DNA of 64,000 bases from Anaerolineales bacterium UBA5195 (GTDB taxonomy: Bacteria; Chloroflexota; Anaerolineae; Anaerolineales; Villigracilaceae). Shown here piece after piece: positions 18,795 to 27,265 of this stretch. Each line of letters starts with the position of its first letter. Within the stretch, counting starts at the first letter, position 1. The DNA lies in the NCBI GenBank assembly GCA_002412925.1, contig DHVZ01000053.1:27145-91144 (forward strand). Direction: 5' to 3'. Position numbers and translations under genes: made by a program. The notes under the pieces were generated by a model, which saw nothing but the letters and a program-made list of their open reading frames with translations, was not told the origin of the DNA and searched no databases.

Positions 18795-20858
18795 ATGTCT
18801 TCATCAAACCTGGACAATATATGCGTGAACGCGCTTCGTTTTTTGGCTGCCGATACCGTACAAAAAGCCAACTCCGGCCATCCGGGCCTGCCGATGGGCG
18901 CGGCCGCCGCGGCCTATGCGCTGTGGACGCGCTGTCTGAAACACAACCCGTTCAACCCCCATTGGGCCGACCACGACCGTTTTGTGCTTTCCGCCGGACA
19001 TGGTTCGGCGTTGCTGTACGCGCTGCTGCATCTCACGGGCTATGATTTGTCGCTGGAAGATTTGCAAAATTTCCGCCAGTGGAACAGCCGCACGCCTGGC
19101 CATCCCGAGAGCCATCTCACGCCCGGCGTTGAGACCACCACCGGCCCACTGGGACAAGGCATTGGCAATGCGGTCGGCATGGCCATCGCCGAGGCGCACC
19201 TGGCAGCGCGTTTCAATAAACCCGGCCATCCGATTGTCAATCACTTTACCTACGCTCTCGCGGGCGATGGCTGTCTGATGGAAGGGGTGGCCGCCGAGGC
19301 CTGTTCGCTGGCAGGACATTTGCAGTTGGGCAAACTCATTGTGCTGTACGATGACAATCGGGTTTCGCTGGCCGGCTCGACCAATTTGAGCTTTAGCGAG
19401 GATGTGGGCCAGCGCTTTGAAGCCTACGGCTGGCACATTCAGCACGTAAGCGCTGGCAATAACCCGGACGTCATCGAGCAGGCGATACGCGCCGCGCAAG
19501 CCGTGACCGATCAACCATCATTGATCATGGTGCATACGCAAATCGGCTTCGGCGCGCCGCACAAGCAGGGTTTGTTTGAAGTGCACGGATCGCCCCTGGG
19601 ATCAGATGAGCTAAAGGCCGCCAAAGAAAACCTTGGCTGGCCGGTTGAGCCGATGTTCCACATCCCCGCTGAAGTACAGGCACACTATCGCCAGGCCGTG
19701 GAGATGGGCCGGAGGGCTGAAGATGAATGGAATCTACGGTTCACCGCCTACACCCAGACCTATCCGCAACTGGCAGCGGAATTCAAACGCATCATGGCCG
19801 GTGAACTGCCTGCCGGCTGGGATGCGGCCCTGCCCACTTTCCCTGCCGACGCCAAAGGCCTGGCCACCCGTAAAGCCTCCGAGACGGTGATGCAGGCGCT
19901 GGCTGCGAAACTGCCTGAACTGATGGGCGGCTCGGCTGACCTCAACCCATCCACTTTCACCTGGCTCAAAGGCGCCGGCGATTTTCAGCCTCCGGCCTTA
20001 CCGCAGACCGACGTGCAAGGCGCGGTGGGCGGGCCGTGGGGTTACGAGGGACGCAACGTCCATTTCGGCGTGCGCGAACACGCCATGGGTGCCATCGTCA
20101 ACGGTATGGCCCGGCACGGCGGTTTCATCCCTTATGGGTCCACCTTCTTTGTTTTCGCCGACTACGTTCGCCCGGCGGTCCGGCTCTCAGCCATTATGCG
20201 GATTGGGTCGGTATGGGTGTTCACGCACGACAGTATCGGCGTCGGCGAAGATGGGCCGACTCACCAACCGGTGGAGCATCTGGCCACCCTGCGCGCCGTC
20301 CCCGACCTGCTGGTCCTCCGCCCGTGCGACGCGAACGAAACCGCATGGGCCTGGAAACTTGCCATCGAGAATCGCCAGCGACCAACGGCGCTGGTGCTTA
20401 CCCGGCAGAATGTGCCCACGCTTGACCGGACAGTGTTCGCTTCGGCGGAGGGCACGGTGCGCGGCGCGTATGTGCTCAATCCCGCCGCTTCCCAACCGGA
20501 CGTGATTCTGATGGCAACTGGCTCTGAAGTAGTGTTGATTGTGGAAGCAGAAAAACAACTGGCGGCGAAAGGCATTCGGGCGCGGCTGGTTTCGATGCCT
20601 TGTTGGGAATTATTCGAAGAGCAGGCGGCGGATTATCGCGAGAGTGTATTGCCGGACGCGGTCACGGCGCGCATAGCCGTGGAAGCGGGCGTTTCGCTGG
20701 GTTGGCACAAATGGATCGGTGGTAAGGGCACCTTGGTCACCCTCGATCACTACGGCGCTTCAGCTCCCGCTCCCAAACTGATGGAAGAGTTTGGGTTTAC
20801 GGTGGAGCAAGTGGTTGAGAAGGCGTTGGCGGCGATTGAAAAGGGTAGCAAAAGATGA
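18795..20858 (+). CDS. tkt: Transketolase
   Basis: A 687-residue ThDP enzyme. It has AADTVQKANSGHPGLPMG at the N-terminus, GDGCLMEGVAAEA and later DDNR in the ThDP region, the pyrimidine-domain FGVREHAMG, and THDSIGVGEDGPTHQPVEH. It exchanges two-carbon units between pentose and hexose phosphates. The ATG at 18795 has TAGGAA upstream at 18781-18786; the 31 codons before it overlap the E3 stop and are not conserved-looking. Together with tal and rpe it completes the non-oxidative pentose phosphate branch. Confidence 0.95.
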   Translation: MSSSNLDNICVNALRFLAADTVQKANSGHPGLPMGAAAAAYALWTRCLKHNPFNPHWADHDRFVLSAGHGSALLYALLHLTGYDLSLEDLQNFRQWNSRTPGHPESHLTPGVETTTGPLGQGIGNAVGMAIAEAHLAARFNKPGHPIVNHFTYALAGDGCLMEGVAAEACSLAGHLQLGKLIVLYDDNRVSLAGSTNLSFSEDVGQRFEAYGWHIQHVSAGNNPDVIEQAIRAAQAVTDQPSLIMVHTQIGFGAPHKQGLFEVHGSPLGSDELKAAKENLGWPVEPMFHIPAEVQAHYRQAVEMGRRAEDEWNLRFTAYTQTYPQLAAEFKRIMAGELPAGWDAALPTFPADAKGLATRKASETVMQALAAKLPELMGGSADLNPSTFTWLKGAGDFQPPALPQTDVQGAVGGPWGYEGRNVHFGVREHAMGAIVNGMARHGGFIPYGSTFFVFADYVRPAVRLSAIMRIGSVWVFTHDSIGVGEDGPTHQPVEHLATLRAVPDLLVLRPCDANETAWAWKLAIENRQRPTALVLTRQNVPTLDRTVFASAEGTVRGAYVLNPAASQPDVILMATGSEVVLIVEAEKQLAAKGIRARLVSMPCWELFEEQAADYRESVLPDAVTARIAVEAGVSLGWHKWIGGKGTLVTLDHYGASAPAPKLMEEFGFTVEQVVEKALAAIEKGSKR

Positions 20859-20868
20859 AGATCGCCGT

Positions 20869-20907
20869 TGCCTGTCTCCAGGATTGTCTTTGAATTGGAA
20901 ACAGGCA
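20869..20907 (+). terminator. Hairpin behind transketolase
   Basis: TGCCTGTCTCCA at 20869-20880 pairs with TGGAAACAGGCA at 20896-20907 (11 of 12 pairs, 15-base loop), ten bases after the tkt stop. It is followed by an A/T-rich stretch rather than a clean T-run. A transcription end or mRNA-stabilising hairpin is likely. Confidence 0.45.
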
Positions 20908-20930
20908 CAAAAATTTGGTGGTTACAAAAA

Positions 20931-20960
20931 ATGAGCCGGCAGAAGTTCCTGCCAGCTCAT
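20931..20960 (-). terminator. Intrinsic terminator, probably for the heme operon
   Basis: ATGAGCCGGCAG and CTGCCAGCTCAT form a 12-bp stem with one mismatch and a six-base loop. Read on the minus strand it is followed by TTTTTTGTAACC, a good T-tract. It may also work, less well, for tkt on the plus strand. Confidence 0.5.
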
Positions 20961-21186
20961 AGCTTAACAAATAATTTAAAAGGGTATCCACACTGCGTCA
21001 TTAAGGGTCAAACCTGTTGCCGGATTATCCTTGTCCATATCCACAGTGTAATAGCAAACATTTCCTACGGATCAAAGCAATCCAATTGCGAGAATGGAAA
21101 GGGCGACAGAAATTTATAATACCTTCGGAAGCCAGTAAGTTATGCGGAATAGAGCCCTTTAGGGCTTAAGGCTGAAACTTATTTTC

Positions 21187-21272
21187 GCGGCCCCAACGGG
21201 AAACGAACTTGCGATTTTCCACCAAGAGTAAAATCCTGTCGCTTTGCTAAAATTGATCTATTTTATGTAAGG
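21187..21272 (-). pseudogene. Degenerate tRNA-Lys(UUU)-like sequence
   Basis: On the minus strand a tRNA-like order is visible: a D-arm-like TAGATCAATTTTAGCAAAGC, then an anticodon arm CAGGA-TTTTAC-TCTTG (five pairs, but only a six-base loop containing TTT), then GTTCG in a T-loop position and an acceptor-like GGGGCC end. The arms pair poorly and the loop is one base short, so it cannot be a working tRNA. It resembles an eroded tRNA-Lys copy. A chance resemblance is possible. Confidence 0.35.
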
Positions 21273-21330
21273 GAAGCCTGGTTGTCGATATTTTCTCACC
21301 CATGATGTGTCTTTTCCCACCGAATCTAGC

Positions 21331-21358
21331 AAAAACACGCTTGCAAGGCGTGTTTTTT
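21331..21358. terminator. Bidirectional intrinsic terminator
   Basis: AAAAACACGC (21331-21340), loop TTGCAAG, then GCGTGTTTTT (21348-21357). The stem is flanked by A and T runs, so it works as a terminator in both directions. It lies between the convergent tkt (+) and the membrane-protein gene (-). The rest of the 610-bp gap holds a small AGCCC/GGGCT hairpin near 21150-21166, and nothing coding that I can support. Confidence 0.7.
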
Positions 21359-21380
21359 GTCATTCGGCCTGCCCATCTAT

Positions 21381-21430
21381 TTTTTACCATTATTGGCTCC
21401 GAAGGGTCAGCTCAGAAGCAATGGTAAAAA
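21381..21430. repeat. 11-bp inverted repeat
   Basis: TTTTTACCATT at 21381-21391 is perfectly inverted as AATGGTAAAAA at 21420-21430, with 28 bases between. It lies downstream of the last gene of the heme operon. It could be an extra RNA stem or the ends of a small mobile sequence. Confidence 0.4.
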
Positions 21431-21468
21431 TTGTCGCGGTTCGCTACACATTTCCTTTCGTCAGGTAT

Positions 21469-21879
21469 TTAATGCTTGCGTAAGAACCCAAACTCTAATA
21501 CGGCTAACCCGCCCAATACTCCTCCAAGATGGAAAGGTAGAAAATTCATCACCTCCAGTGGCTGCTGCGCGGCATATTTCAGGCAAAAATAGGGCACCCA
21601 GACCAGCACCCCGGCAAGAATCATGCCGTGCCCAACCAGCCGGTAAGGGCTTTTCTTTGCCGGGGGCGCATCCATTGACTTGCAGGCCAGCCTCCGCAGG
21701 TGTGCCCCGCCCACCACACCCAGCAGATGAAATGGGAGAAACCACCAAAACGGCGGCTTCTCTCCAATCACGCGCAAAAAAATAAACGGCACCCAAACCA
21801 ACACGCCTAACCAGACCATCGTTGTTCCAAGGCGATACACGGCAGCCGGGTTCAGAGTCAAATTTCCGGCTTTTAACAT
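21469..21879 (-). CDS. Small membrane protein with internal duplication, heme operon
   Basis: A 136-residue hydrophobic protein with about four transmembrane helices. It consists of two homologous halves: each has GVLVWVP, then a short polar segment, then FLPFHL-x-GV-x-GG (about residues 20-60 and 85-130). I recognise no family. It overlaps the end of hemL by seven bases and is the last gene of the heme operon, so it is co-expressed with heme synthesis. A role in heme or porphyrin handling at the membrane is only inference from position. Confidence 0.75.
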   Translation of the reverse strand: MLKAGNLTLNPAAVYRLGTTMVWLGVLVWVPFIFLRVIGEKPPFWWFLPFHLLGVVGGAHLRRLACKSMDAPPAKKSPYRLVGHGMILAGVLVWVPYFCLKYAAQQPLEVMNFLPFHLGGVLGGLAVLEFGFLRKH

Positions 21880-23156
21880 ACCTTCATCGCTTTTTCCGCC
21901 GCGTCAATCGTCGCGGCGATTACGTTTTCATCGTGCAGGGTGGATAAGAACCCGGCTTCAAACTGGGAAGGCGCGAGATAAACACCATGTTCGAGCATTT
22001 TTTGGAAGAATTTCCCGAAGCGGACTTTATCCGCTATTTTGACCGTCTTCCAGTCTCGAGGTTCAGTCTCACTAAAGAAGGTTGTGAACATCGTTCCCAC
22101 CCGCGTCTGTTGTACCGGCACACCGGCTTTTTGCGCAGCAGAGGCGATTCCCGTTTCCAGTTGCCGCGCCCGGGCTTCCAACTCGGCCCAAACCTTCTCA
22201 TCTCGAACCAAAGAAAGCGCAGCAATCCCCGCGCTCATCGCCAGCGGATTTCCGGACAGCGTCCCGGCCTGGTACATCGGCCCGGAGGGAGCCACCATTT
22301 GCATGATTTCTTTTTTGCCGCCATAGGCGCCAACGGGCAGGCCGCCGCCGATGACTTTACCGAGCGTGGTCAGGTCGGGTTTAATGTTGTAAAGCGCTTG
22401 CGCCCCGCCGGGATGCACGCGAAAACCGGTCATGACTTCATCGAAAATCAAGACAGCGCCTTCGCGCTCGGTGATAGTGCGAAGTCCTTCCAAAAAGCCC
22501 GGCACAGGCGGCACAACACCCATATTCCCGGCCACCGGTTCGACAATGATGGCGGCAATTTGGCCGGGATGCCCCTTGAACAGCGCTTCGACTGAATCCA
22601 GATCGTTAAAATTGGCGACCAGCGTGTCGGCGGCAGTGGAAGCAGTCACGCCGGGAGAATCGGGCAAACCCAGCGTGACCACGCCGGAACCGGCTTGCAC
22701 CAGCAGCAAATCCGCGTGACCGTGGTAACAGCCGTCGAACTTGATAATTTTTTCGCGTTTGGTATAGGCGCGAGCGAGGCGCAGAGCGGACATTGTCGCC
22801 TCGGTGCCGCTGTTGACGAAACGCAGCATCTCCAGATTGGGCATGAATTCCATGATGCTTTGAGCTAGTTCGATTTCGAGTGGGCTGGGAGCACCATAGG
22901 AAGTGCCCTTCAGCGCTGCCTGTTGGATGGCTTCAACCACTTTCGGGTGGGCATGGCCACTGATCAGCGGTCCCCACGAAAGAACATAGTCGATGTAGCG
23001 GTTGCCATCCACATCATAGAGATAAGGGCCTTCGCCGCGCTCGATGAACAACGGCTGTCCGCCTACCGCGCGGAAAGCACGCACTGGTGAATTGACGCCA
23101 CCGGGGAAGATGGTTTGCGCTCGCTGGAAGAATGAGATGGATTTTTGGATGTTCAT
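21873..23156 (-). CDS. hemL: Glutamate-1-semialdehyde 2,1-aminomutase
   Basis: A 427-residue PLP enzyme making 5-aminolevulinate, the second step of the C5 route begun by HemA. It has the GGVNSPVRAF start, the aminotransferase segment CYHGHADLLLVQAGSG, the IFDEVMTGFR block and the PLP Lys in LGKVIGGGLPVGAYGG. GAGGAA lies just before the ATG. It is 33 bp downstream of hemG in the same operon. Confidence 0.96.
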   Translation of the reverse strand: MNIQKSISFFQRAQTIFPGGVNSPVRAFRAVGGQPLFIERGEGPYLYDVDGNRYIDYVLSWGPLISGHAHPKVVEAIQQAALKGTSYGAPSPLEIELAQSIMEFMPNLEMLRFVNSGTEATMSALRLARAYTKREKIIKFDGCYHGHADLLLVQAGSGVVTLGLPDSPGVTASTAADTLVANFNDLDSVEALFKGHPGQIAAIIVEPVAGNMGVVPPVPGFLEGLRTITEREGAVLIFDEVMTGFRVHPGGAQALYNIKPDLTTLGKVIGGGLPVGAYGGKKEIMQMVAPSGPMYQAGTLSGNPLAMSAGIAALSLVRDEKVWAELEARARQLETGIASAAQKAGVPVQQTRVGTMFTTFFSETEPRDWKTVKIADKVRFGKFFQKMLEHGVYLAPSQFEAGFLSTLHDENVIAATIDAAEKAMKVC

Positions 23157-23189
23157 GTTTCCTCGAGAGTAGAGATTCGATATTCGAAA

Positions 23190-24602
23190 TCAGGCAGACG
23201 CAAGAGAGTGACTATTCTCGACCGGTCGACTCTCCAGGATCTTCTCCACGGCCAATTCGCCGGAATGGATGCAGTCTGGAATGCCGATGCCGCGATAGCC
23301 ATTGCCAGCCAGCGCCAAACCGGGATGTTTTTCCAGCGCAGCGTCGAGGCGTTTGAGCAGGGCCGGGTGACCGAGGTTGTATTGCGGCATGGCGTTTTCC
23401 CAGACAAAGACGCGGGTGATGAAAGGGTTGGCGGTAATGCCGAGGGTTAATTGCAGTTCCTCGCGAGCAAGGCCGATCAGTGTCGGTTCATCACGGGGCA
23501 TGTCGGCATCCTGCCCGGCGCGGCCCACGAATACACGGATCAGGGCGTAGCCATCCGGCGCGCGGTGCGGGAATTTGGTCGAGGTCCAGGTGCAGGCCAG
23601 GGCGCGGCGTCCCTCGCGGCGCGGGATGACATACCCGTAGCCGTCGAGTGGTTGGGGCAGGTCAGCTTGGTGGTAGGCGAGGGTAACGGTGGCGGTTGAG
23701 GCGTAGGGAATGGACTGCAAATCGGCAGCCAGCGATGGGGCAGTCGATTCGAGCAGTTTTCCACTGACGTAGGCGGGGGTGGCGAGGATAACGGCGTCAG
23801 CATCAAGAGTTTCGCCATTTGCGAGTCGAACGTCAAAGGTCGAAGGTCGGGTGATAGAAGCAACTGGTGTATTTAGTCGCATATCGACTTTCGACATCAG
23901 GCTTTCGACGAGCTTTTCAACGATTTCTGCCAGGCCAGTTGTAGGGGTAAGGAATGCCGAACGCGAACCGGGCGTGGATGGCATTTTCTTTCGCATTTCG
24001 AGCGCGCCGCGCGCCAGGGACCCGTATTTGAGTTCGAGGTCGCGCAGGTAGGGGAAGGTGCTGGCGAGACTGAGCTGGTCGCCGTCGCCCGCGTAAATGC
24101 CGGACATGAGCGGCTCAATCAGGTTCTCATAGGCTTCACGTCCCAGGCGGCGGGAGACGAAGGTACCGAGGGATTCATCACCGTTCGGGGAATGCGGCGG
24201 AAGCATAAAATCCAAACCCATGCGAGCTTTGCCAAACCAAGAAACCAGCCGGGATTTGAGAATTGAGCCAACATTGGTCGGAATCATCATGGCGAGGCCA
24301 TCGGGTAGCGGTTGGAGGCGGTTGCGGTGCAAAACGTAGGTGTTGCGCTTGTGCGGGTTGGTGCCGTGCAGGCGCTCATCCAGGCCGAGTTCCTTGCAGA
24401 GCGCCACGCCCCAGGGTTTGGTGGCGAGGAAGGTGTCGGGCCCGCCCTCAATGACAAAACCATCCAGCCGTTCGGTGGTGATTTTGCCGCCCCAACGCGA
24501 GTCGGATTCGAGCAGGGTGATTTGGGCTTCGGGGATTTGTTTTTGGGCGTAATACGCGGCGGAAAGGCCCGCAATGCCGCCGCCGATAACCATCAGTTTC
24601 AT
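23190..24602 (-). CDS. hemG: Oxygen-dependent (copro)protoporphyrinogen oxidase, HemY/CgoX type
   Basis: A 470-residue FAD enzyme of the HemY/HemG family. The start MKLMVIGGGIAGLSAAYYA carries the dinucleotide-binding motif, and GGKITTERLDGFVIEGGPD and the late LALAGNGYRGIGIPDCI are typical. The ATG at 24602 overlaps ferrochelatase (ATGA); the open frame reaching 24785 lies inside hemH. Given hemQ in the operon, it most likely oxidises coproporphyrinogen III to coproporphyrin III. Residues RPSTFDVRLANG in the middle are encoded by 7-bp repeats. Confidence 0.93.
   Translation of the reverse strand: MKLMVIGGGIAGLSAAYYAQKQIPEAQITLLESDSRWGGKITTERLDGFVIEGGPDTFLATKPWGVALCKELGLDERLHGTNPHKRNTYVLHRNRLQPLPDGLAMMIPTNVGSILKSRLVSWFGKARMGLDFMLPPHSPNGDESLGTFVSRRLGREAYENLIEPLMSGIYAGDGDQLSLASTFPYLRDLELKYGSLARGALEMRKKMPSTPGSRSAFLTPTTGLAEIVEKLVESLMSKVDMRLNTPVASITRPSTFDVRLANGETLDADAVILATPAYVSGKLLESTAPSLAADLQSIPYASTATVTLAYHQADLPQPLDGYGYVIPRREGRRALACTWTSTKFPHRAPDGYALIRVFVGRAGQDADMPRDEPTLIGLAREELQLTLGITANPFITRVFVWENAMPQYNLGHPALLKRLDAALEKHPGLALAGNGYRGIGIPDCIHSGELAVEKILESRPVENSHSLASA
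23825..23852. repeat. Heptad repeat inside hemG (GTCnAAn units)
   Basis: GTCGAAC, GTCAAAG, GTCGAAG and GTCGGGT follow one another at exact 7-base steps. They encode part of STFDVRL in the hemG product without breaking the frame. The same unit type occurs at 29113-29176. Confidence 0.7.
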
Positions 24603-25513
24603 AGCCAGTTTTTTTCCTTTGCGGTCTTGCGGATTAGTTCGGCCAGTCCGGCGATCATTGGCGGGGCAGTATGCACCATTTCGATGCGTTCCAGGCGCAC
24701 GCCCAACGATTTGGACAGGTTTTGGTAAACGATGTCGATATCGTAGAGCACTTCGACATGCTCGCAAACAAAGCCAATCGGGCAACTGAGAATATTTTTC
24801 TGGCCTTGCTCAGCGTAACGTTGAATCAGCTCCGAGACATCCGGCCCCAACCAGGGCTCGTCCGAAATTGCCGCAGATTGGAAAGCAAAGTTGTGCGGCT
24901 GATCGCCCAGACGCTGCATGACCGCTTCGACCGTGGCGCGCAGTTGCTCGGGGTAGGGGTCGTTCCAGGTCAGGATGCGTTCGGGCAGGCTGTGGGCGCT
25001 GAAAATGACCGGGACCTGCGCGCGTACTTCGACGGGAAAGCGCTCGAGAGTGGCGCGCACGCGACTGGCGAGTGCATCCAGATAGCCGGGGAGCAGGTGC
25101 CAGTTCTGGATGGGAGCAATTTCGATGGGAGAACCAACTTCCTCAATTTTCTTGAAGTAAGCGCCGATGCTCATGCGCGAATAATGCGGCGCCATCGCCA
25201 GGCCGACAGCATGCTCAATTCCCTGGGCCTGCATCTCAGCCAGTGTGTTTTTGATGTACGGATGCCAGTGGCGCATCCCAACGAAGGCTTTGAATCCCTG
25301 CCCGTTGGTGTTCAAAGCAGCTTCGAGCGCGGCGGCCTGCGCCTGGGTCTGTTCCAAAATCGGTGAACGGCCGCCGATTTCGCGGTAGCGCTCGCGCACC
25401 TCGTGGATGATTTCGGGCGCGGTCGGGCGGTAGCCACGCACATCCAGCAGGTAGGGCTCGACTTCGTCGATCTTGTTTGGCCCGCCATAGGCCATGACCA
25501 ATAAACCAATCAT
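24599..25513 (-). CDS. hemH: Ferrochelatase (HemH/CpfC)
   Basis: A 304-residue soluble ferrochelatase. It has the MIGLLVMAYGGP N-terminus, the catalytic-His strand VIFSAHSLPERI and the late CPIGFVCEHVEVLYDID. The ATG at 25513 is preferred because its ATGA overlaps the upstream stop, with GGAAAG before it; an in-frame ATG at 25531 would add six residues. In the coproporphyrin-dependent route it inserts iron into coproporphyrin III. There is no C-terminal membrane helix. Confidence 0.94.
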   Translation of the reverse strand: MIGLLVMAYGGPNKIDEVEPYLLDVRGYRPTAPEIIHEVRERYREIGGRSPILEQTQAQAAALEAALNTNGQGFKAFVGMRHWHPYIKNTLAEMQAQGIEHAVGLAMAPHYSRMSIGAYFKKIEEVGSPIEIAPIQNWHLLPGYLDALASRVRATLERFPVEVRAQVPVIFSAHSLPERILTWNDPYPEQLRATVEAVMQRLGDQPHNFAFQSAAISDEPWLGPDVSELIQRYAEQGQKNILSCPIGFVCEHVEVLYDIDIVYQNLSKSLGVRLERIEMVHTAPPMIAGLAELIRKTAKEKNWL

Positions 25514-25842
25514 AGATGAGGAGCTTTCCATTTCTCGATAATTTCAGCGAAGGGTGGAAGGATTTTGTTACCGTTAAAGGGATACCAGCCGATTTCGGCG
25601 CGGACGGCCTGCTCTTTGAGCTCAGTTGCGCCCCAGACCAGTGATGCGCCGAAGGCACCGACCAGGGCCGAGGCCCAGTCATTGGACATGAACAGGGATG
25701 TGACAATAAGCAGCAGACCTGAGCCCATCACATACGGCCACCAGAGATAACCAAAATAGCGCTCACCGCGAATGACCCAGATGAAACCGAGGCCGATGAT
25801 GAGTAGAGTCGCCAGACCAAGAATGAGGCCGAAAAAGTTCAT
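25510..25842 (-). CDS. DUF4491-like membrane protein (copy 2)
   Basis: A 110-residue protein with about three transmembrane helices, a late ATELKEQAVRAEIGWYPFN segment and no signal peptide. This layout and the motif match DUF4491, a small family without an assigned function. It overlaps hemH by four bases and the upstream paralog by four bases, so translation is probably coupled. Both copies sit inside the heme operon; a link to heme or iron handling is inferred only from position. Confidence 0.72.
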   Translation of the reverse strand: MNFFGLILGLATLLIIGLGFIWVIRGERYFGYLWWPYVMGSGLLLIVTSLFMSNDWASALVGAFGASLVWGATELKEQAVRAEIGWYPFNGNKILPPFAEIIEKWKAPHL

Positions 25843-26222
25843 CGTGAATGGTGTGTGGTGCGAGGCGCTGGCACGCGTTTGAGCGGGTCAGCGGTGGTTG
25901 CAGCGGGATACTCTGCCAGGATTCTCGTGTGGCGCGGGTTGTGCGGGTTGGCCGGGGCATGACCCTTTTTGACTCGTTTTTGCTGGCGCGTAAATTCGAG
26001 CGCGTCCCAGAGCAAGGTGATGCCAAGGATGCCGAGAGCAGCCGAGAGTGGCGAGTTATCAGTTATCAGTGAACAGTATTCAGTGGCAAGACCCATTACC
26101 GCAAAAATCAGCGTGGGCAGCCAGATAGTTGGCGAGACAAACTCGATTTTGCGCACGGCAACGTGTCCGCACCAGACGCCGAAAAATGTCGCCGCAGCTG
26201 CCACCAGCCCAACCCAATTCAT
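25839..26222 (-). CDS. DUF4491-like membrane protein (copy 1)
   Basis: A 127-residue membrane protein. Its order of helices and the ending LLWDALEFTRQQKRVKKGHAP parallel the next gene, so the two are probably paralogs. Helices lie near residues 4-20, 33-47 and 58-74. The segment TEYCSLITDNSPLS between helices is encoded by a run of 7-bp repeats, and the polar tail after about residue 95 also looks repeat-derived. It overlaps hemE by four bases. Confidence 0.68.
   Translation of the reverse strand: MNWVGLVAAAATFFGVWCGHVAVRKIEFVSPTIWLPTLIFAVMGLATEYCSLITDNSPLSAALGILGITLLWDALEFTRQQKRVKKGHAPANPHNPRHTRILAEYPAATTADPLKRVPAPRTTHHSR
26054..26088. repeat. Heptad repeat inside DUF4491-like gene (AGTnnnC units)
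   Basis: Five consecutive 7-base units, AGTTATC, AGTTATC, AGTGAAC, AGTATTC and AGTGGCA, lie inside the coding region and keep it open. The same unit family recurs at 30951-30992 and 31127-31161. Confidence 0.75.
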
Positions 26223-27265
26223 TGGAGGCCCGCCTTTTCAAGTGAAAATTCATGCACCATATCCACGACTGCCTTAGCGCTATCGACCGGGGTGTGCTGT
26301 AAAATGCCGTGTCCCAGGTTGAAAATGTGACCGGGACGACCGTCGGCACGACGCAAAATATTGTGGACGCGCTTTTTGATTTCAGGCAGCGGGGCAAACA
26401 ACAGGGCCGGGTCGAGATTGCCCTGAATGGCGACATCCTGCCCGACCAGGTCCCAGCCCTCGTCGAGCGGAATGCGCCAATCGAGGCCGAGCACCGTCCC
26501 ACCCGCGGCTTTCATCGCCGGTAAAAGGGTCGTTGTCCCGGTCCCAAAGTGGATGACCGGCACGCCGGTCGCCTGGGCTGCCTGCAAAATGTGGCGCGAA
26601 TAGGGCTGGACAAATTCGAGATAGTCGGCAGCGTTGAGTGTTCCGACCCATGAGTCAAAGACCTGCACTGCCTGCGCCCCGGCGCGGATTTGCGCCAGCA
26701 GGTAATCGGTCAGAACGTAAGAGAGTTTTTCCATCAACGCGTGCCAGGTCTGCGGGTCAGAGTACATCATGGTTTTGGTCTTGAGAAATTCACGGGTCGA
26801 GCCGCCTTCGATAATGTATGAGGCCACCGTGAAAGGCGCGCCGCAAAAGCCGATCAGCGGCACATCCTTCAACTCGCCGCGCAAAATGCGGATGGCATCC
26901 ATCACATAGCCCAGGTCGGTATCCGGGTTGACCGGCCGCAGGTTTTTGACATCTTCCAGCGTGCGGACGGGATTGTGCAGGATCGGCCCCTCGCCCTTGG
27001 CAAACTCCAACCCGACGCCCAGCGGAATGGCCGGCAGCAGGATATCGGCGAACAGGATGGCGGCATCCACACCCAGGGCTTTTGCCGGCTGGAGGGTCAC
27101 TTCAGCGGCCAGCTCGGGCTGGTAGCAAATCTCAAGCAGGGAAAATTTCTCACGGATGGCGCGGTATTCGGGCATGTAGCGCCCGGCCTGGCGCATGAAC
27201 CAGACCGGGGTCACATCCACCGGCAGGCGGTTGGCGGCGCGTAAGAAGCGGCTGGTTATTTCCAT
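26219..27265 (-). CDS. hemE: Uroporphyrinogen decarboxylase
   Basis: A 348-residue TIM barrel. The signature RQAGRYMPEYR lies near residue 25, and FCGAPFTVASYIIEGG, FDSWVGTL and the DWRIPLDEG region are present. It removes four carboxyls from uroporphyrinogen III to give coproporphyrinogen III. Its start overlaps the end of hemQ by ten bases, suggesting coupled translation. Confidence 0.96.
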   Translation of the reverse strand: MEITSRFLRAANRLPVDVTPVWFMRQAGRYMPEYRAIREKFSLLEICYQPELAAEVTLQPAKALGVDAAILFADILLPAIPLGVGLEFAKGEGPILHNPVRTLEDVKNLRPVNPDTDLGYVMDAIRILRGELKDVPLIGFCGAPFTVASYIIEGGSTREFLKTKTMMYSDPQTWHALMEKLSYVLTDYLLAQIRAGAQAVQVFDSWVGTLNAADYLEFVQPYSRHILQAAQATGVPVIHFGTGTTTLLPAMKAAGGTVLGLDWRIPLDEGWDLVGQDVAIQGNLDPALLFAPLPEIKKRVHNILRRADGRPGHIFNLGHGILQHTPVDSAKAVVDMVHEFSLEKAGLQ

